Position numbers and translations under genes: made by a program
The notes under the pieces: model-generated
The model's input: only the letters and a program-made list of their open reading frames with translations
Told to the model about the DNA's origin: nothing
The model's database searches: none
Shown: piece after piece, positions 8,833 through 17,982 of the stretch
Position numbering within the stretch: position 1 is the first letter of the stretch
Layout of the letters: each line of letters begins with the position of its first letter
From: Dysgonomonadaceae bacterium zrk40
Lineage (GTDB): Bacteria > Bacteroidota > Bacteroidia > Bacteroidales > Dysgonomonadaceae
Direction: 5' to 3'
Assembly (NCBI GenBank): GCA_016916535.1
Contig: CP070276.1
Coordinates: 2,418,001-2,482,000 of the forward strand
Length of the DNA stretch: 64,000 nt

Positions 8833-10161
8833 CTACGGGGTGAGATATTCGTCTACTCTGCCGCTGATCTGCAGCAGGGATATCTCGTAGAGCTTGGTAT
8901 TGTATTGTGCTGTCAGCAACCGCTGCTCTGCTTCCAGCAGGCTGTTTTGTGCTTCCCTCAACTCCAGACCCGAGAGGTCTCCAATGCGGTAACGTTCCAT
9001 GGCAATCTCATAATTCAACCTCGCATTCTCCAGGCTCTCCATCTCCAGTTGCGTCAGCTCAATGTTGTTCTGATAGGCCATCCACATGTTGGCGAAATCG
9101 CTCTCCAATGCCAACCTGCTTTGTTCCAGCGCCAACTGGCGGTTTTCAACCGAGATCCCCGCATTTTTCTGTTCCCTTCGGCGATTGAAACCATCAAAGA
9201 GTGTGTAACCAAGCGTTACCCCCACTGTGGGGCCCCAGTTGCGTTGTCGGTCGAGGGTGCCGCTGTTGTAGTTGTAGTGGGTAAACCCGTAACCGGTATT
9301 GAGCCGCAGGTAGGGATAATTTTGACTCTGCCGGTTTTTTAGTTCCAGCTCGCTGAGTGTTTTATTCTTTTCAGCCAGCAACAGCAGGGTGTTGTGCTGC
9401 AATGCATCTGTCATGAGTTCTTCTTTTTGCAGAAGTCCGTTACAGTTGATTGTGGTGTCGACAGCTGAAAAAGATTGATTCACATCGCCACCCATCATCT
9501 CGTTGAGTCGTATGCGGGAGCTGTGCAGAATCTCGTACTGTTGAATGAGCAGGGAGCTGTCGGCATTGAAATATACTCTAGCCTGTTGCAGATCGAGACG
9601 GGAGAGTGAACCCACCTGGTAACGCGCCTCTACGATGCGGAGCCTTTCCTTGGAGAGGGCCACCGCATATTTGAGGTTTCCCAGTCTGATCTGCTGTTGC
9701 ACATAATTGTAATATTCAGCCGTGAGGTTGGCGATGAAGTTCTCCACTGCCAGCCGGGTGTTGAGTTCTCCCATCGTCTTCAGTTCCTGCAAACGTTTGT
9801 AGTTTGTCTGAACAGAGAATCCTTCAAAAAGCGTCCAATTGAGATTCACTCCCGCATCGAGGGTGCCTGTGGAGGCATTGCGCTGTTGTTGAGCAACATC
9901 TTCGCCGACAGGGTATTGATCACTGTTGTTGTTGCGCAGGTTGTACCCTGAGTTGAGGGTTACCGAGGGCAGGAATCCGGCGTTGCCCAACGTGACGTTG
10001 TTGTGGGAGATCTGCTCTTCGTTGCGCACTATCTGCAGATCATAATTCTTTTCCAATCCTGTTTGAAGGCATTCCTGCAGGTTCATCACCTCTTGTGCCA
10101 AGGTGATCGATGGCATCAACAGAAAAAAAATGATCAGGCCAATGGGATATCGTTTATACAT
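8833..10161 (-). CDS. TolC family outer membrane efflux protein
   Basis: 442 aa. Signal peptide MYKRYPIGLIIFFLLMPSIT then Ala-Gln, followed by two internally similar alpha-helical repeats typical of TolC-type trimeric channels. It is the outer-membrane exit duct for the RND pump encoded just upstream; its ATG at 10161 lies inside the last codons of the pump gene (8-base overlap). A GTG one codon earlier is also in frame. Substrates unknown. Confidence 0.93.
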   Translation of the reverse strand: MYKRYPIGLIIFFLLMPSITLAQEVMNLQECLQTGLEKNYDLQIVRNEEQISHNNVTLGNAGFLPSVTLNSGYNLRNNNSDQYPVGEDVAQQQRNASTGTLDAGVNLNWTLFEGFSVQTNYKRLQELKTMGELNTRLAVENFIANLTAEYYNYVQQQIRLGNLKYAVALSKERLRIVEARYQVGSLSRLDLQQARVYFNADSSLLIQQYEILHSSRIRLNEMMGGDVNQSFSAVDTTINCNGLLQKEELMTDALQHNTLLLLAEKNKTLSELELKNRQSQNYPYLRLNTGYGFTHYNYNSGTLDRQRNWGPTVGVTLGYTLFDGFNRRREQKNAGISVENRQLALEQSRLALESDFANMWMAYQNNIELTQLEMESLENARLNYEIAMERYRIGDLSGLELREAQNSLLEAEQRLLTAQYNTKLYEISLLQISGRVDEYLTP

Positions 10162-13100
10162 CACTTGTACGTTCTTGATTCTTCTTAATTTTCTGGGCTT
10201 CGCGGTCTGTGGAGAGATAGATATACATCACCGGAATAACAAACAGGGTGAGCAGGGTTGAGATCAGCAGGCCACCCACCACTGCCGTTCCCATGGCAAT
10301 ACGGCCATTGGCGCCTTCACCGGTGGCTAACATCAGTGGCAGTAAACCCAGCATGGTGGAGATGCTGGTCATCAGGATTGGGCGCAACCGCTGTACGGCT
10401 GCTTCGATGATCGCCTTATGCTTGTTTAGTCCCGCCTGCTGTCGCTGGTTGGCGAATTCTACGATCAGGATTCCGTTCTTAGCCACCAGGCCAATCAGCA
10501 TGATGATGCCAATCTGGCTGTAGATGTTCATCGTTACGCCCGAGATCCACATGAAGAGAAGTGCCCCAAAGAGAGCCATGGGCACGGAGAACATGATGAC
10601 AAACGGGTCCTTGAAGCTTTCGAACTGAGCCGCCATCACCAGGAAGATCAGCAGGATGGCCAGTCCGAAGGCGAAGAGCAGGCTGGAGGAACTCTCCCTG
10701 AAGTTTCTTGATTCCCCTTCCAGTGCGGTGCGGAAGCTGTCGTCCAATACATCAGCCGCGATACGGTCCATCTCTTCCAACCCTTCACCCAGTGAGTAGC
10801 CGGGAGCCAATCCCGCGGAGATGGTGGCCGAGTTGAAGCGGTTGTAACGAAATAACTGAGGGGGTGCCACCGACTCTTCCAGTTTCACCAGGTTGTCCAT
10901 CTGGATCATCTCTCCCGCATTGTTCTTGATATAGATGGTCTTCAGGTCGATTGGTGTATTGCGCTGCTGGCGGTTGATCTCTCCCAGGATCTGGTATTGC
11001 TTGCCATTCATGTAGAAGTAACCCATCCGCTGTCCGCTGAGTGCATACTGCAGGGTCTGACCGATGTCGCGGGTACTCACCCCCAGCATCGCTGCCTTGT
11101 CGCGGTCGATCAGGATGCGGGTCTCCGGCTTGGTGAACTTGAGGTCCACATCGGCCATCTGAAAGTAGGGGCTGTTACTTACCCGTTCCATGATGGGGGG
11201 GATGAATTCCTGTAGTTTCTCGATATTCGGAGCCTGCAGGACATACTGAATCGGCATTCCTGCACGCCGACCGCCGAAGGTGGACTGTTGCTGGACAAAG
11301 GCTCGTGCTGCGTTCTCGTTGCGTATCGCAGCTGACAGCTCACCGGCAATCTCCATCTGGCTGCGTTCCCGTTCATTCATGTTGGGCAACACCATGCGCA
11401 CCATGCTGAAACCGCTGCGGGTGAAGACGATGTTTGATTCTCTCTCCGGTGCGATGGAGTCGGCGATCTCTGAGATGCGATCGGTATAATCTCTGACAAA
11501 CTCGAAGGTGGCCCCTTCGGGTGCGGAGCTGCGGATCATGATCTGTGAGCGGTCTTCCAGGGGTGCCATCTCAGCCGGAACAATGTTCCAGAACAGGATG
11601 ATCAGGAGTGTGGAGAGGACCAGTATGGGCAGCACCAGCCATTTGCGGTGGAGGAAGGTGCGCAACATCCGGTCGTAAAAGCGATTCATCCCGACGAAGA
11701 ATAACTCGGTTTTGTTGTAGAAGCGATTGTGTTTCTCTTTTTTCTTCAACAGCTTGGAAGAGAGCATCGGCACAAACGAGAGAGCCACGAAGGAGGAGAT
11801 GATCACCGCACCGGAAATGACGATGCTGAACTCTCTGAAGAGGCGACCTGTCATTCCCTCCAGGAAGACGATCGGAAAGAAGATGGCCACCAGGGTGATG
11901 GTGGTGGAGAGGACGGCGAAGAAGATCTCTTTGGAGCCTGCGATGGCAGCCTCCTGTGGGTTCATTCCCGCCTCCACCTTCTGGAAGATGTTCTCCGTCA
12001 CTACGATTGCGTCGTCCACCACCAGACCCACTGCCAGCACCACCGCCAGCATGGAAAGTACGTTGATGGAGAAGCCGGCCAGGTACATCACGAAGAAGAT
12101 TCCGATCAGCGAGATGGGGATTACCACTGCCGGGATCAGCGTCACCCGCCAGTTGCGAAGGAAGGCAAAGATGATGAGCACCACTAGGATGAAGGCGATG
12201 ATCACCGTGTTCTGTACTTCTGATATCGATGCCCTGATAAACATGGTATTGTCGAATGCCACATCAAGTATCACATCTTCCGGCAGGTCCTTTTTCATCT
12301 GGTCCATGCGGTTGCGGACCTCATCGGCAATCTCAATATGGTTCGCCCCCGGTTGCGGGATGATGACGCAGCTGACCATCGGCACCCCGTTACGGCGGAG
12401 GATGGTCTGACGGTTGGCGGCATCCAGCTCGGCATAACCCACATCCCTGAAACGAACAATGCGGAAGTCATCTTCCATCAGGATCAGGTTGTTGAACTCC
12501 TCCGGTGTCTGCATCAGGCCCATGGTACGAATCGACTGGGAGATGTGATCTCCTTCGATGTTACCGGCGGGCAGTTCCACGTTCTCCCGGTCGAGTGCAC
12601 TCTTGACATCCATGGGAGTGATGTTGTATGCAGCCATCCGGATGGGATCGAGCCAGAGACGCATGGAGTAACGATACTCACCCCAGATCTCAACGGCACT
12701 TACGTTGGAGATTGTCTGCAGCCGTTCTTTTACCGTGAGTTCGGCGATCTCAGAGAGCTCCAGCAGGGAGCGGGTGGGACTTTGTATGGTGATCTGCATG
12801 ATCGGGTCGGAGTCGGCATCTGCTTTCGAAACGGTTGGAGGATCGGCATCGCGGGGTAGGTAGCGTTGTGCAACGGAGACTTTGTCGCGCACGTCGTTGG
12901 CTGCCGTTTCCATGTCAACACTCAGTTCGAACTCCACGGTGATGCGGGAGCTGCCCTGACTGCTGCGACTCACCAGGGATCGGATGCCCGGGATGCCGTT
13001 TATGTTTTGCTCCAGCGGCTCGGTGATCTGGTTTTCGATCACCTCGGCGTTGGCTCCAGGGTAGGAGACATGTACGGTGATGATGGGGTTGTCCACGCTG

Positions 13101-13213
13101 GGGTACTCCCTTACCGCGAGGTTGGTATAGCCGATGATGCCGAAAATGATGATGATCAGTACCATCACGGTGGCGAGAACCGGTCGTTTGATGCTAAGTT
13201 CTGAAAAGTTCAT
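10154..13213 (-). CDS. RND efflux pump, inner-membrane permease subunit (HAE1/AcrB-like)
   Basis: 1019 aa, usual length for the family. It begins MNFSELSIKRPVLATVMVLI with the first membrane helix, then a large periplasmic loop, helices 2-6 including AVGLVVDDAIVVTEN (the paired Asp of the proton relay) near residue 400, a second periplasmic loop and helices 8-12. A proton-driven exporter acting with the adaptor and TolC partners. The adaptor gene lies 31 bases upstream and TolC overlaps downstream, so this is a complete three-gene pump operon. No local repressor gene is visible. Confidence 0.97.
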   Translation of the reverse strand: MNFSELSIKRPVLATVMVLIIIIFGIIGYTNLAVREYPSVDNPIITVHVSYPGANAEVIENQITEPLEQNINGIPGIRSLVSRSSQGSSRITVEFELSVDMETAANDVRDKVSVAQRYLPRDADPPTVSKADADSDPIMQITIQSPTRSLLELSEIAELTVKERLQTISNVSAVEIWGEYRYSMRLWLDPIRMAAYNITPMDVKSALDRENVELPAGNIEGDHISQSIRTMGLMQTPEEFNNLILMEDDFRIVRFRDVGYAELDAANRQTILRRNGVPMVSCVIIPQPGANHIEIADEVRNRMDQMKKDLPEDVILDVAFDNTMFIRASISEVQNTVIIAFILVVLIIFAFLRNWRVTLIPAVVIPISLIGIFFVMYLAGFSINVLSMLAVVLAVGLVVDDAIVVTENIFQKVEAGMNPQEAAIAGSKEIFFAVLSTTITLVAIFFPIVFLEGMTGRLFREFSIVISGAVIISSFVALSFVPMLSSKLLKKKEKHNRFYNKTELFFVGMNRFYDRMLRTFLHRKWLVLPILVLSTLLIILFWNIVPAEMAPLEDRSQIMIRSSAPEGATFEFVRDYTDRISEIADSIAPERESNIVFTRSGFSMVRMVLPNMNERERSQMEIAGELSAAIRNENAARAFVQQQSTFGGRRAGMPIQYVLQAPNIEKLQEFIPPIMERVSNSPYFQMADVDLKFTKPETRILIDRDKAAMLGVSTRDIGQTLQYALSGQRMGYFYMNGKQYQILGEINRQQRNTPIDLKTIYIKNNAGEMIQMDNLVKLEESVAPPQLFRYNRFNSATISAGLAPGYSLGEGLEEMDRIAADVLDDSFRTALEGESRNFRESSSSLLFAFGLAILLIFLVMAAQFESFKDPFVIMFSVPMALFGALLFMWISGVTMNIYSQIGIIMLIGLVAKNGILIVEFANQRQQAGLNKHKAIIEAAVQRLRPILMTSISTMLGLLPLMLATGEGANGRIAMGTAVVGGLLISTLLTLFVIPVMYIYLSTDREAQKIKKNQERTSDV

Positions 13214-13244
13214 AGGTCTGCGTATCTCCTTGCTCGTTTCATTC

Positions 13245-14345
13245 TTATTCAGTGCTGTTTGGTACCATCTCCGTAATCCGTACCGGCATGCCGGTACGAA
13301 GCTGCATCACTCCCGTCGTGAGGAGGGTATCACCCACCGAGAGACCACTGGTCACCTCTACTGAAGAAGCGGTACGCATGCCGGTGGTGATCTCCACCTC
13401 TTTGGCCTTGCCGTTTTCGTAGATGTATGTGATGTCCCGTCCGATCTCCTTCACCGTGGAGATGCTGGGAATTACGATGGCATTTTCGATCTGATCCAGC
13501 TTGATGCGGATGGTGGCCGACTGTCCCGGTTTCATCTTCAGGTCACTGTTGGGATATCGCGCCCGCGCGAAGAGGCTGAGCGTTTTTACGTCGAGGCGTG
13601 ACTCCACCGCATAGACTGATGCTTGATACTCCTGCAGGTCGTTTTCAACCGTGAAGGTGATCTCTGTTCCCGGTTTGATCTTGTTTACAAAATTTTGTGT
13701 GAGGGAGAATTCTATCTTCAGTGGTGAGATTTTGGTAAGATTGGCGACCACCACTGAAGGAGAGGCGTAGGCTCCTTCGCTCACCTGCCTCAGTCCGATC
13801 ATCCCGCTGAAAGGTGCGCGCATCTCTGTCTGCCGGATACGGGCCTTCACCAGCTCGATCTCTGCCTTCAGTGTTTCCAACTGGGTGGAGACCGACTGAT
13901 AGGTCTCCTGGCTGATGGCATCCTTCTCCAAAAGTGTCTGTTGACGATAGAGACGATCTTCGGCCAGCGGTAACTGAGCCTCCAGCTTCTTCAACTCCGC
14001 CTGCAGGGGTGCATCGTTCACCTTTGCGAGTAGCGTTCCCTTTTGTACAAAGCTCCCCTCCCTGAAATTGATGTTGGTGATTTTACCCGATGTCTCAAAG
14101 GTGAGATCCACCTCTTCATCGGGGAGCAGGATTCCGGTGATGCGGAAGATGTTCTCCAGCACTTGTGGTTGCAATACGGTGGCATTGACCGCCAGCTGTT
14201 GTCTGCCACCGACGGGGCCCACAGGCGATCTGGCTTCGGTTTGTTGTCCGGAAGTGAAGATCTTCCTGATCTTCGGATAGAATGCCATTCCAAGTATCAG
14301 CAAAGCGATAGCTGCAAAGAGGATGATCTTTGTTTTCTTATTCAT
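13245..14345 (-). CDS. RND efflux pump, periplasmic adaptor (membrane fusion) protein
   Basis: 366 aa. An N-terminal membrane anchor (about residues 7-22) is followed by a barrel-sandwich lipoyl-like half (FETSGKITNINFREGSFV near residue 85), an alpha-hairpin coiled coil (about 105-150), the second lipoyl half (MRAPFSGMIGLRQVSEG) and beta-barrel domains. It links the RND pump to TolC. First gene of the operon. Confidence 0.95.
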   Translation of the reverse strand: MNKKTKIILFAAIALLILGMAFYPKIRKIFTSGQQTEARSPVGPVGGRQQLAVNATVLQPQVLENIFRITGILLPDEEVDLTFETSGKITNINFREGSFVQKGTLLAKVNDAPLQAELKKLEAQLPLAEDRLYRQQTLLEKDAISQETYQSVSTQLETLKAEIELVKARIRQTEMRAPFSGMIGLRQVSEGAYASPSVVVANLTKISPLKIEFSLTQNFVNKIKPGTEITFTVENDLQEYQASVYAVESRLDVKTLSLFARARYPNSDLKMKPGQSATIRIKLDQIENAIVIPSISTVKEIGRDITYIYENGKAKEVEITTGMRTASSVEVTSGLSVGDTLLTTGVMQLRTGMPVRITEMVPNSTE

Positions 14346-14456
14346 GTAGTATCGAAATCTTTTCCTGTTAGAAGTTTGAATACCGCTGTGAATCTTTGTA
14401 AAGGTGTGAACGCACCACTCATCACCCAGTTATAGAGCACATCGGATATTTTCCTT

Positions 14457-14464
14457 CAAAATTA
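14457..14464 (-). promoter_or_regulatory. possible -7 element of the RND operon
   Basis: Minus-strand TAATTTTG matches TAnnTTTG and would give a leader of about 105 bases. No convincing -33 element. Low certainty. Confidence 0.3.
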
Positions 14465-14557
14465 CCCATTTCACAGCTATATCATGTTCCCAGAGGAGTC
14501 ATTTTTTGTTTTTTTAGCGCTTTATCGACCAATCAGCCATATTTTTCGATGAAACGG

Positions 14558-14588
14558 TTGATAGGTATGCAAAGAATAACTAATTTTG
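14558..14588 (+). promoter_or_regulatory. promoter of the SGNH hydrolase gene
   Basis: TTG at 14558-14560 and TAATTTTG at 14581-14588 are separated by 20 bases, matching the Bacteroidetes -33/-7 arrangement. The predicted start of transcription is about 35 bases before the ATG at 14631. Confidence 0.5.
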
Positions 14589-14630
14589 ACACTCCATCAT
14601 GACCCTATATAAGTTAATCTGTCACATAAA

Positions 14631-15332
14631 ATGAAACATCTGAACAAATTACTCTTGCTGTTGATAACGATGAATGCCATAACCTTATCAATCACAGCCC
14701 AGGATTGGGCCAACCTGAACCGTTTCAGGGAGGATAACGCCAAACTCGCTGCTCCCCGAACCTGCGATGATCGGGTCGTCTTCATGGGGAACTCCATCAC
14801 ACAGGGGTGGATAGACATGGTGCCGGAGTTCTTTGCCGGTCGTCACTACATCAACCGTGGCATTGGCGGACAAACAACACCGCAGATGCTGATCCGCTTT
14901 CGTCAGGATGTGATACACCTGCAGCCCAAGGTGGTGGTGATCCTTGCCGGTATCAACGACATCGCGGGTAACACGGGGCCTTCCAGCCTGGAGATGATTG
15001 AAGATAACCTGCATTCGATGACCGAGCTGGCTCAGGCCAAAGGCATCCAGGTGGTACTCTGTTCGGTGCTGCCGGCAATTGATTTCCCCTGGCGTCCGGG
15101 AATGGAGCCTGCTGATAAGGTGGTGGAGTTGAATAAACGAATAGAGTCATATGCCACGTTGAAGGGAGCGGTCTATTGCGACTACTTCACAGCGATGGTT
15201 GACGAACACAACGGTTTACCTGAAGAACTCTCGGGTGATGGTGTACATCCCAACGTAGAAGGTTACGCGATCATGGCTCCTATCGTGGAGAAGGCGATAG
15301 CCCGTGCCCTGCTGATGTGGAAAGGCAACTGA
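14631..15332 (+). CDS. secreted SGNH/GDSL-family hydrolase
   Basis: 233 aa with a signal peptide (hydrophobic residues about 6-22, cleavage near ITAQ). SGNH blocks: block I VVFMGNSITQGW (nucleophile Ser within GNSIT), block II GIGGQTTPQ, block III VVVILAGINDI (Asn), block V DGVHPNVEGY (Asp and His). Likely an exported esterase or deacetylase acting on acylated carbohydrate; the exact substrate is unknown. It stands alone between the efflux operon and a convergent fimbrillin gene, with its own promoter. Confidence 0.88.
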   Translation: MKHLNKLLLLLITMNAITLSITAQDWANLNRFREDNAKLAAPRTCDDRVVFMGNSITQGWIDMVPEFFAGRHYINRGIGGQTTPQMLIRFRQDVIHLQPKVVVILAGINDIAGNTGPSSLEMIEDNLHSMTELAQAKGIQVVLCSVLPAIDFPWRPGMEPADKVVELNKRIESYATLKGAVYCDYFTAMVDEHNGLPEELSGDGVHPNVEGYAIMAPIVEKAIARALLMWKGN

Positions 15333-15341
15333 TGTAAAGAC

Positions 15342-15370
15342 AGAAGAGCCCCATATTAAGGGGCCCTTCT
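15342..15370. terminator. GC-rich hairpin between convergent genes
   Basis: Inverted repeat with 11-base arms (AGAAGAGCCCC / GGGGCCCTTCT, one mismatch) and a 7-base loop, 9 bases after the SGNH stop and 46 bases beyond the stop of the convergent lipoprotein gene. No strong T-run on either side, so only a probable terminator. Confidence 0.45.
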
Positions 15371-15415
15371 GATTCATATGATACCGGCCAAACTTCAGCC
15401 TTCCTTTCTACAATT

Positions 15416-16687
15416 TTATTCCACAAATTGATAATCATTTGCATTTCTCATTCCCGGAACACCGTAGTAATTATCAAAGTCTCCTTTGATTAATACCTGT
15501 TTGTCTATGTTTAAGGGATTGTCGCATATGTTCAGAGCTTCCTTCACTGGTATTGCACCGAAGAAAATCGGCAACATAAGTGTAGAAATCGTTTCACCCG
15601 GGTTGTCCGCCAGGGCCACATTTGTCCTGACCTCCCATGTGTTATCGGTCACGAAATTTGAGGTGGTGAGGTAAAATGCACCTACGATATAACCTTTTAC
15701 CCAGACATCATCTTTTCCCTGGCGATTGATGGCCTGTGCAACGCTATAAGGATATTCCTTTGAACCTTTGAGTTGCGGTGGGGTATCTGCCGAACGCTCA
15801 GCAGTGAAAGACACAGAAGGCGGTGTAATCCATGGGGTTATTTCGGTCGAGTCAGTTTCCACCCTTACTTTGTCTGTGTATAGCATTGCATTGAATGTGT
15901 ATTGTGTCGATTCGGATAAGGGACCTGAATTGAACAGCGTATTTAGCGATACTTTATAGGCTTCCAATCCATCCTCGATTAGAAACCAGAGGTCGCTGCC
16001 CGAGAGATCAGTTCCAGGCATTAGAATTGCCTCAGCCAGGGTACAGTCATCGTTCACACAACAAACAATGTCAGTTTTTGCTGAATCAACCGTCAGACTT
16101 TTGTCGGTCAGATTAAATGAGCCGACAGTGGGAACCCCTGTGATGATCACCGAGAAATCACTCTGCTCGATTACCCGATAATGCTCCACCTGAAACACAA
16201 TCCTGGAAAGCTTGTGGGAGAAACGCATGGTTATCTGGCTTTCTGTCTGGCTCACGTTCTTCACATTATCGGCATACATCAGGTCGATCGCTGATTGGTT
16301 GGATTGAGACGTCAGGTCGATTGGGATGTTGAATGCTGAGATGTCCTCCCGGAAAGGATAATACCCGATAAAATCAACGGCATCACCATTGGTGGGGAAG
16401 TAGATAATTTCATTCTCACTCATTGGTTCAAAATGACCTGTTTCCTCACTGTATATGTATTTTAAATTTTTTTTCGGCGCTGAAGCATTGAGCTCGTCAC
16501 CGTTCATTTTCATAAATACCCCTATGGCATCGTCCTGATCCCAGGTGGAACCGGAAAGACGCGTTTTCATGCCTTCAATCTCTGCAGTCATACGGACAGC
16601 AGTTTTCGTTCCTAATGGATTGATCTTTTCTCCTTCACAAGCGATAAGAAGCACACCGATCATCAACGTTAATAATAAATTTTTCAT
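15416..16687 (-). CDS. fimbrillin-family (Mfa-like) lipoprotein with C-terminal DUF6359-like domain
   Basis: 423 aa. Lipoprotein signal MKNLLLTLMIGVLLIAC. The region MKTRLSGSTWDQDDAIGVFM (about 40-60) followed by the pattern IIYFPTNGDAVDFIGYYPF is typical of Bacteroidales fimbrillin-like proteins (Mfa/FimA relatives). The C-terminal about 100 residues, from EYPYSVAQAINRQGKDDVWV, form a distinct OB-like module resembling DUF6359. It is probably surface or outer-membrane anchored, perhaps an adhesin or minor pilus component. I chose the ATG at 16687 because it gives a clean lipobox; an upstream in-frame start would add 17 residues before it. No other pilus genes are nearby. Confidence 0.75.
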   Translation of the reverse strand: MKNLLLTLMIGVLLIACEGEKINPLGTKTAVRMTAEIEGMKTRLSGSTWDQDDAIGVFMKMNGDELNASAPKKNLKYIYSEETGHFEPMSENEIIYFPTNGDAVDFIGYYPFREDISAFNIPIDLTSQSNQSAIDLMYADNVKNVSQTESQITMRFSHKLSRIVFQVEHYRVIEQSDFSVIITGVPTVGSFNLTDKSLTVDSAKTDIVCCVNDDCTLAEAILMPGTDLSGSDLWFLIEDGLEAYKVSLNTLFNSGPLSESTQYTFNAMLYTDKVRVETDSTEITPWITPPSVSFTAERSADTPPQLKGSKEYPYSVAQAINRQGKDDVWVKGYIVGAFYLTTSNFVTDNTWEVRTNVALADNPGETISTLMLPIFFGAIPVKEALNICDNPLNIDKQVLIKGDFDNYYGVPGMRNANDYQFVE

Positions 16688-16843
16688 AATACAGAATTTA
16701 AAAGAATAGAATATTATAGATGCTAAAGAACAGCGCATTGTTGGAGGACCTGAGATTGGTGAAAGATTGCAATTTTGTGATATCCTTTTAGATAGCGTTG
16801 AAAATTAACATAAATAATTTTAATTAATCCGAACGGAAAATCA

Positions 16844-16868
16844 ATTTATATTTAGACTAAATATAAAT
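16844..16868. promoter_or_regulatory. 25-base AT-rich palindrome upstream of the fimbrillin gene
   Basis: Perfect 12-base arms (ATTTATATTTAG and its complement) around a single central A, about 157 bases upstream of the lipoprotein ATG and 57 bases beyond the AraC gene stop. It is too AT-rich and too tightly spaced for a normal terminator. A dimeric regulator site is one explanation. Confidence 0.45.
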
Positions 16869-16925
16869 AAGCTCTGATGTTTTTTGGAAGGGCGAAGACA
16901 GAAATGTAGGTTGTTAAGGAGAAAT

Positions 16926-17822
16926 TTATTTGATTCTGCCGGTATTACGGTATTCCATGGGGGTGGTGCCCACTTTTTTCTTGAAAAAAGATAGAAAATA
17001 CTCGTAAGAGTTGAAGTTGAGTTCAAATGCTACCTCCTTTATGGAGTGATTTGTTTCAGTTAGCATCTCCTTCGCTTTTCTCAACTTCAGCTCCTGGAAA
17101 TATTGTGCGGGTGAGTAACCGGTATACTCCTTAAAGACTTTGCGGAAGAGTGAATAACTGATCCCCAGGTTTTGTGCCAGCTCTTTTATCTCCAGGTTTT
17201 TAAGAATGTTTTCGCACATGATCACCTTTGCTCTTTCAATCTTTTGTGCTGAGTCATTTGTTTCGAAGTTCTTGTTCTGAGCCAAGGAAAGGATGGTCCC
17301 CAAGATGTTGAATACTATTCCTGCAAGGTTTTGTTGTGCTGCGGTTTTATCTTCCTTGGCAATCTTGATTGCAGAGGAGAATAGGTTGACAAGATCTTCA
17401 TTTACTCCCACATCGAGGATTTGGTTTTCCTGTGAAAAAAATCCCTGTGAGACAATATTGTCAATGATCATTCCTTCAAAGCCGATGTAATACTCGTTCC
17501 AGCCGGTATCTTTCTGTGGTGAATAGGTGTGCCATTGTCCCGGGAAGAGCACCATTGCCTGCCCTTTGGTGATGCTGGTACGTCGGGTTGACTTGGAGGA
17601 AAAGCTCCCTTTACCTTTACTGATGTATACAATTTGATATTCGGATAGTATTCTTCCTTTGCCCGGGTGGAAATAATAGTTTTTCGGATGTTCTGTGGAG
17701 GGATAGAGTGAATGGGGAGGAATGGGTTGAAAGCCGACTGTATTGACAGTGAGCCCAAACTTCTTATCCCTCTCGTTGACCAACAGGTATTTGAAGTCGA
17801 TGCCTAAGTCATTGAATCTCAT
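16926..17822 (-). CDS. AraC family transcriptional regulator (probable rhamnose regulator)
   Basis: 298 aa. The N-terminal cupin-like sugar-binding domain (about 30-170, including GKGSFSSKSTRRTSITKGQA) is followed by two helix-turn-helix units of an AraC C-terminus (about 195-292), with ELAQNLGISYSLFRKVFKEY, YSPAQYFQELKLRKAKEML and a closing VGTTPMEYRNTGR. It lies directly downstream of, and in the same direction as, rhaB-rhaA-rhaT, beyond a terminator, a position held by the AraC-type rhamnose regulator in Bacteroides. By that context it likely responds to rhamnose and controls the rha operon and possibly the divergent operon. The specific role is inferred. Confidence 0.85.
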   Translation of the reverse strand: MRFNDLGIDFKYLLVNERDKKFGLTVNTVGFQPIPPHSLYPSTEHPKNYYFHPGKGRILSEYQIVYISKGKGSFSSKSTRRTSITKGQAMVLFPGQWHTYSPQKDTGWNEYYIGFEGMIIDNIVSQGFFSQENQILDVGVNEDLVNLFSSAIKIAKEDKTAAQQNLAGIVFNILGTILSLAQNKNFETNDSAQKIERAKVIMCENILKNLEIKELAQNLGISYSLFRKVFKEYTGYSPAQYFQELKLRKAKEMLTETNHSIKEVAFELNFNSYEYFLSFFKKKVGTTPMEYRNTGRIK

Positions 17823-17877
17823 CTTTTCTGTTTTTCAGCGGCACTGTTTTTGTGTGCTTTCCCATTTTTACCGGCGG

Positions 17878-17885
17878 TAAATATA
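17878..17885 (-). promoter_or_regulatory. possible -7 element of the araC-type gene
   Basis: Minus-strand TATATTTA, directly after a T-run, differs from TAnnTTTG at the last base. It lies 56 bases before the regulator start and just past the rha terminator. Confidence 0.25.
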
Positions 17886-17886
17886 C

Positions 17887-17940
17887 AAAAAAATTAGCAA
17901 TGCGGTATCACGTAGTTTGTATTTTACGTCATACCGCATT
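17887..17940 (-). terminator. hairpin terminator of the rhaB-rhaA-rhaT operon
   Basis: Arms AATGCGGTATCACGTA (17899-17914) and its near-complement (17925-17940) form a 16-base stem with one mismatch and a 10-base loop. On the minus strand it is followed 5 bases later by seven T (17893-17887). It begins 43 bases after the rhaT stop. Confidence 0.8.
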
Positions 17941-17982
17941 GAGCCAAAAGAATCCACTGTCTTTCAAACCTGTTTTGCAGGA

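Noticed and set aside
11727-12410. Long open frame on the plus strand (227 codons) inside the RND pump gene
   Set aside because: Exact antisense of a well-conserved pump; its translation is Thr/Met/Ser-rich low-complexity with no domain, typical of a shadow frame.
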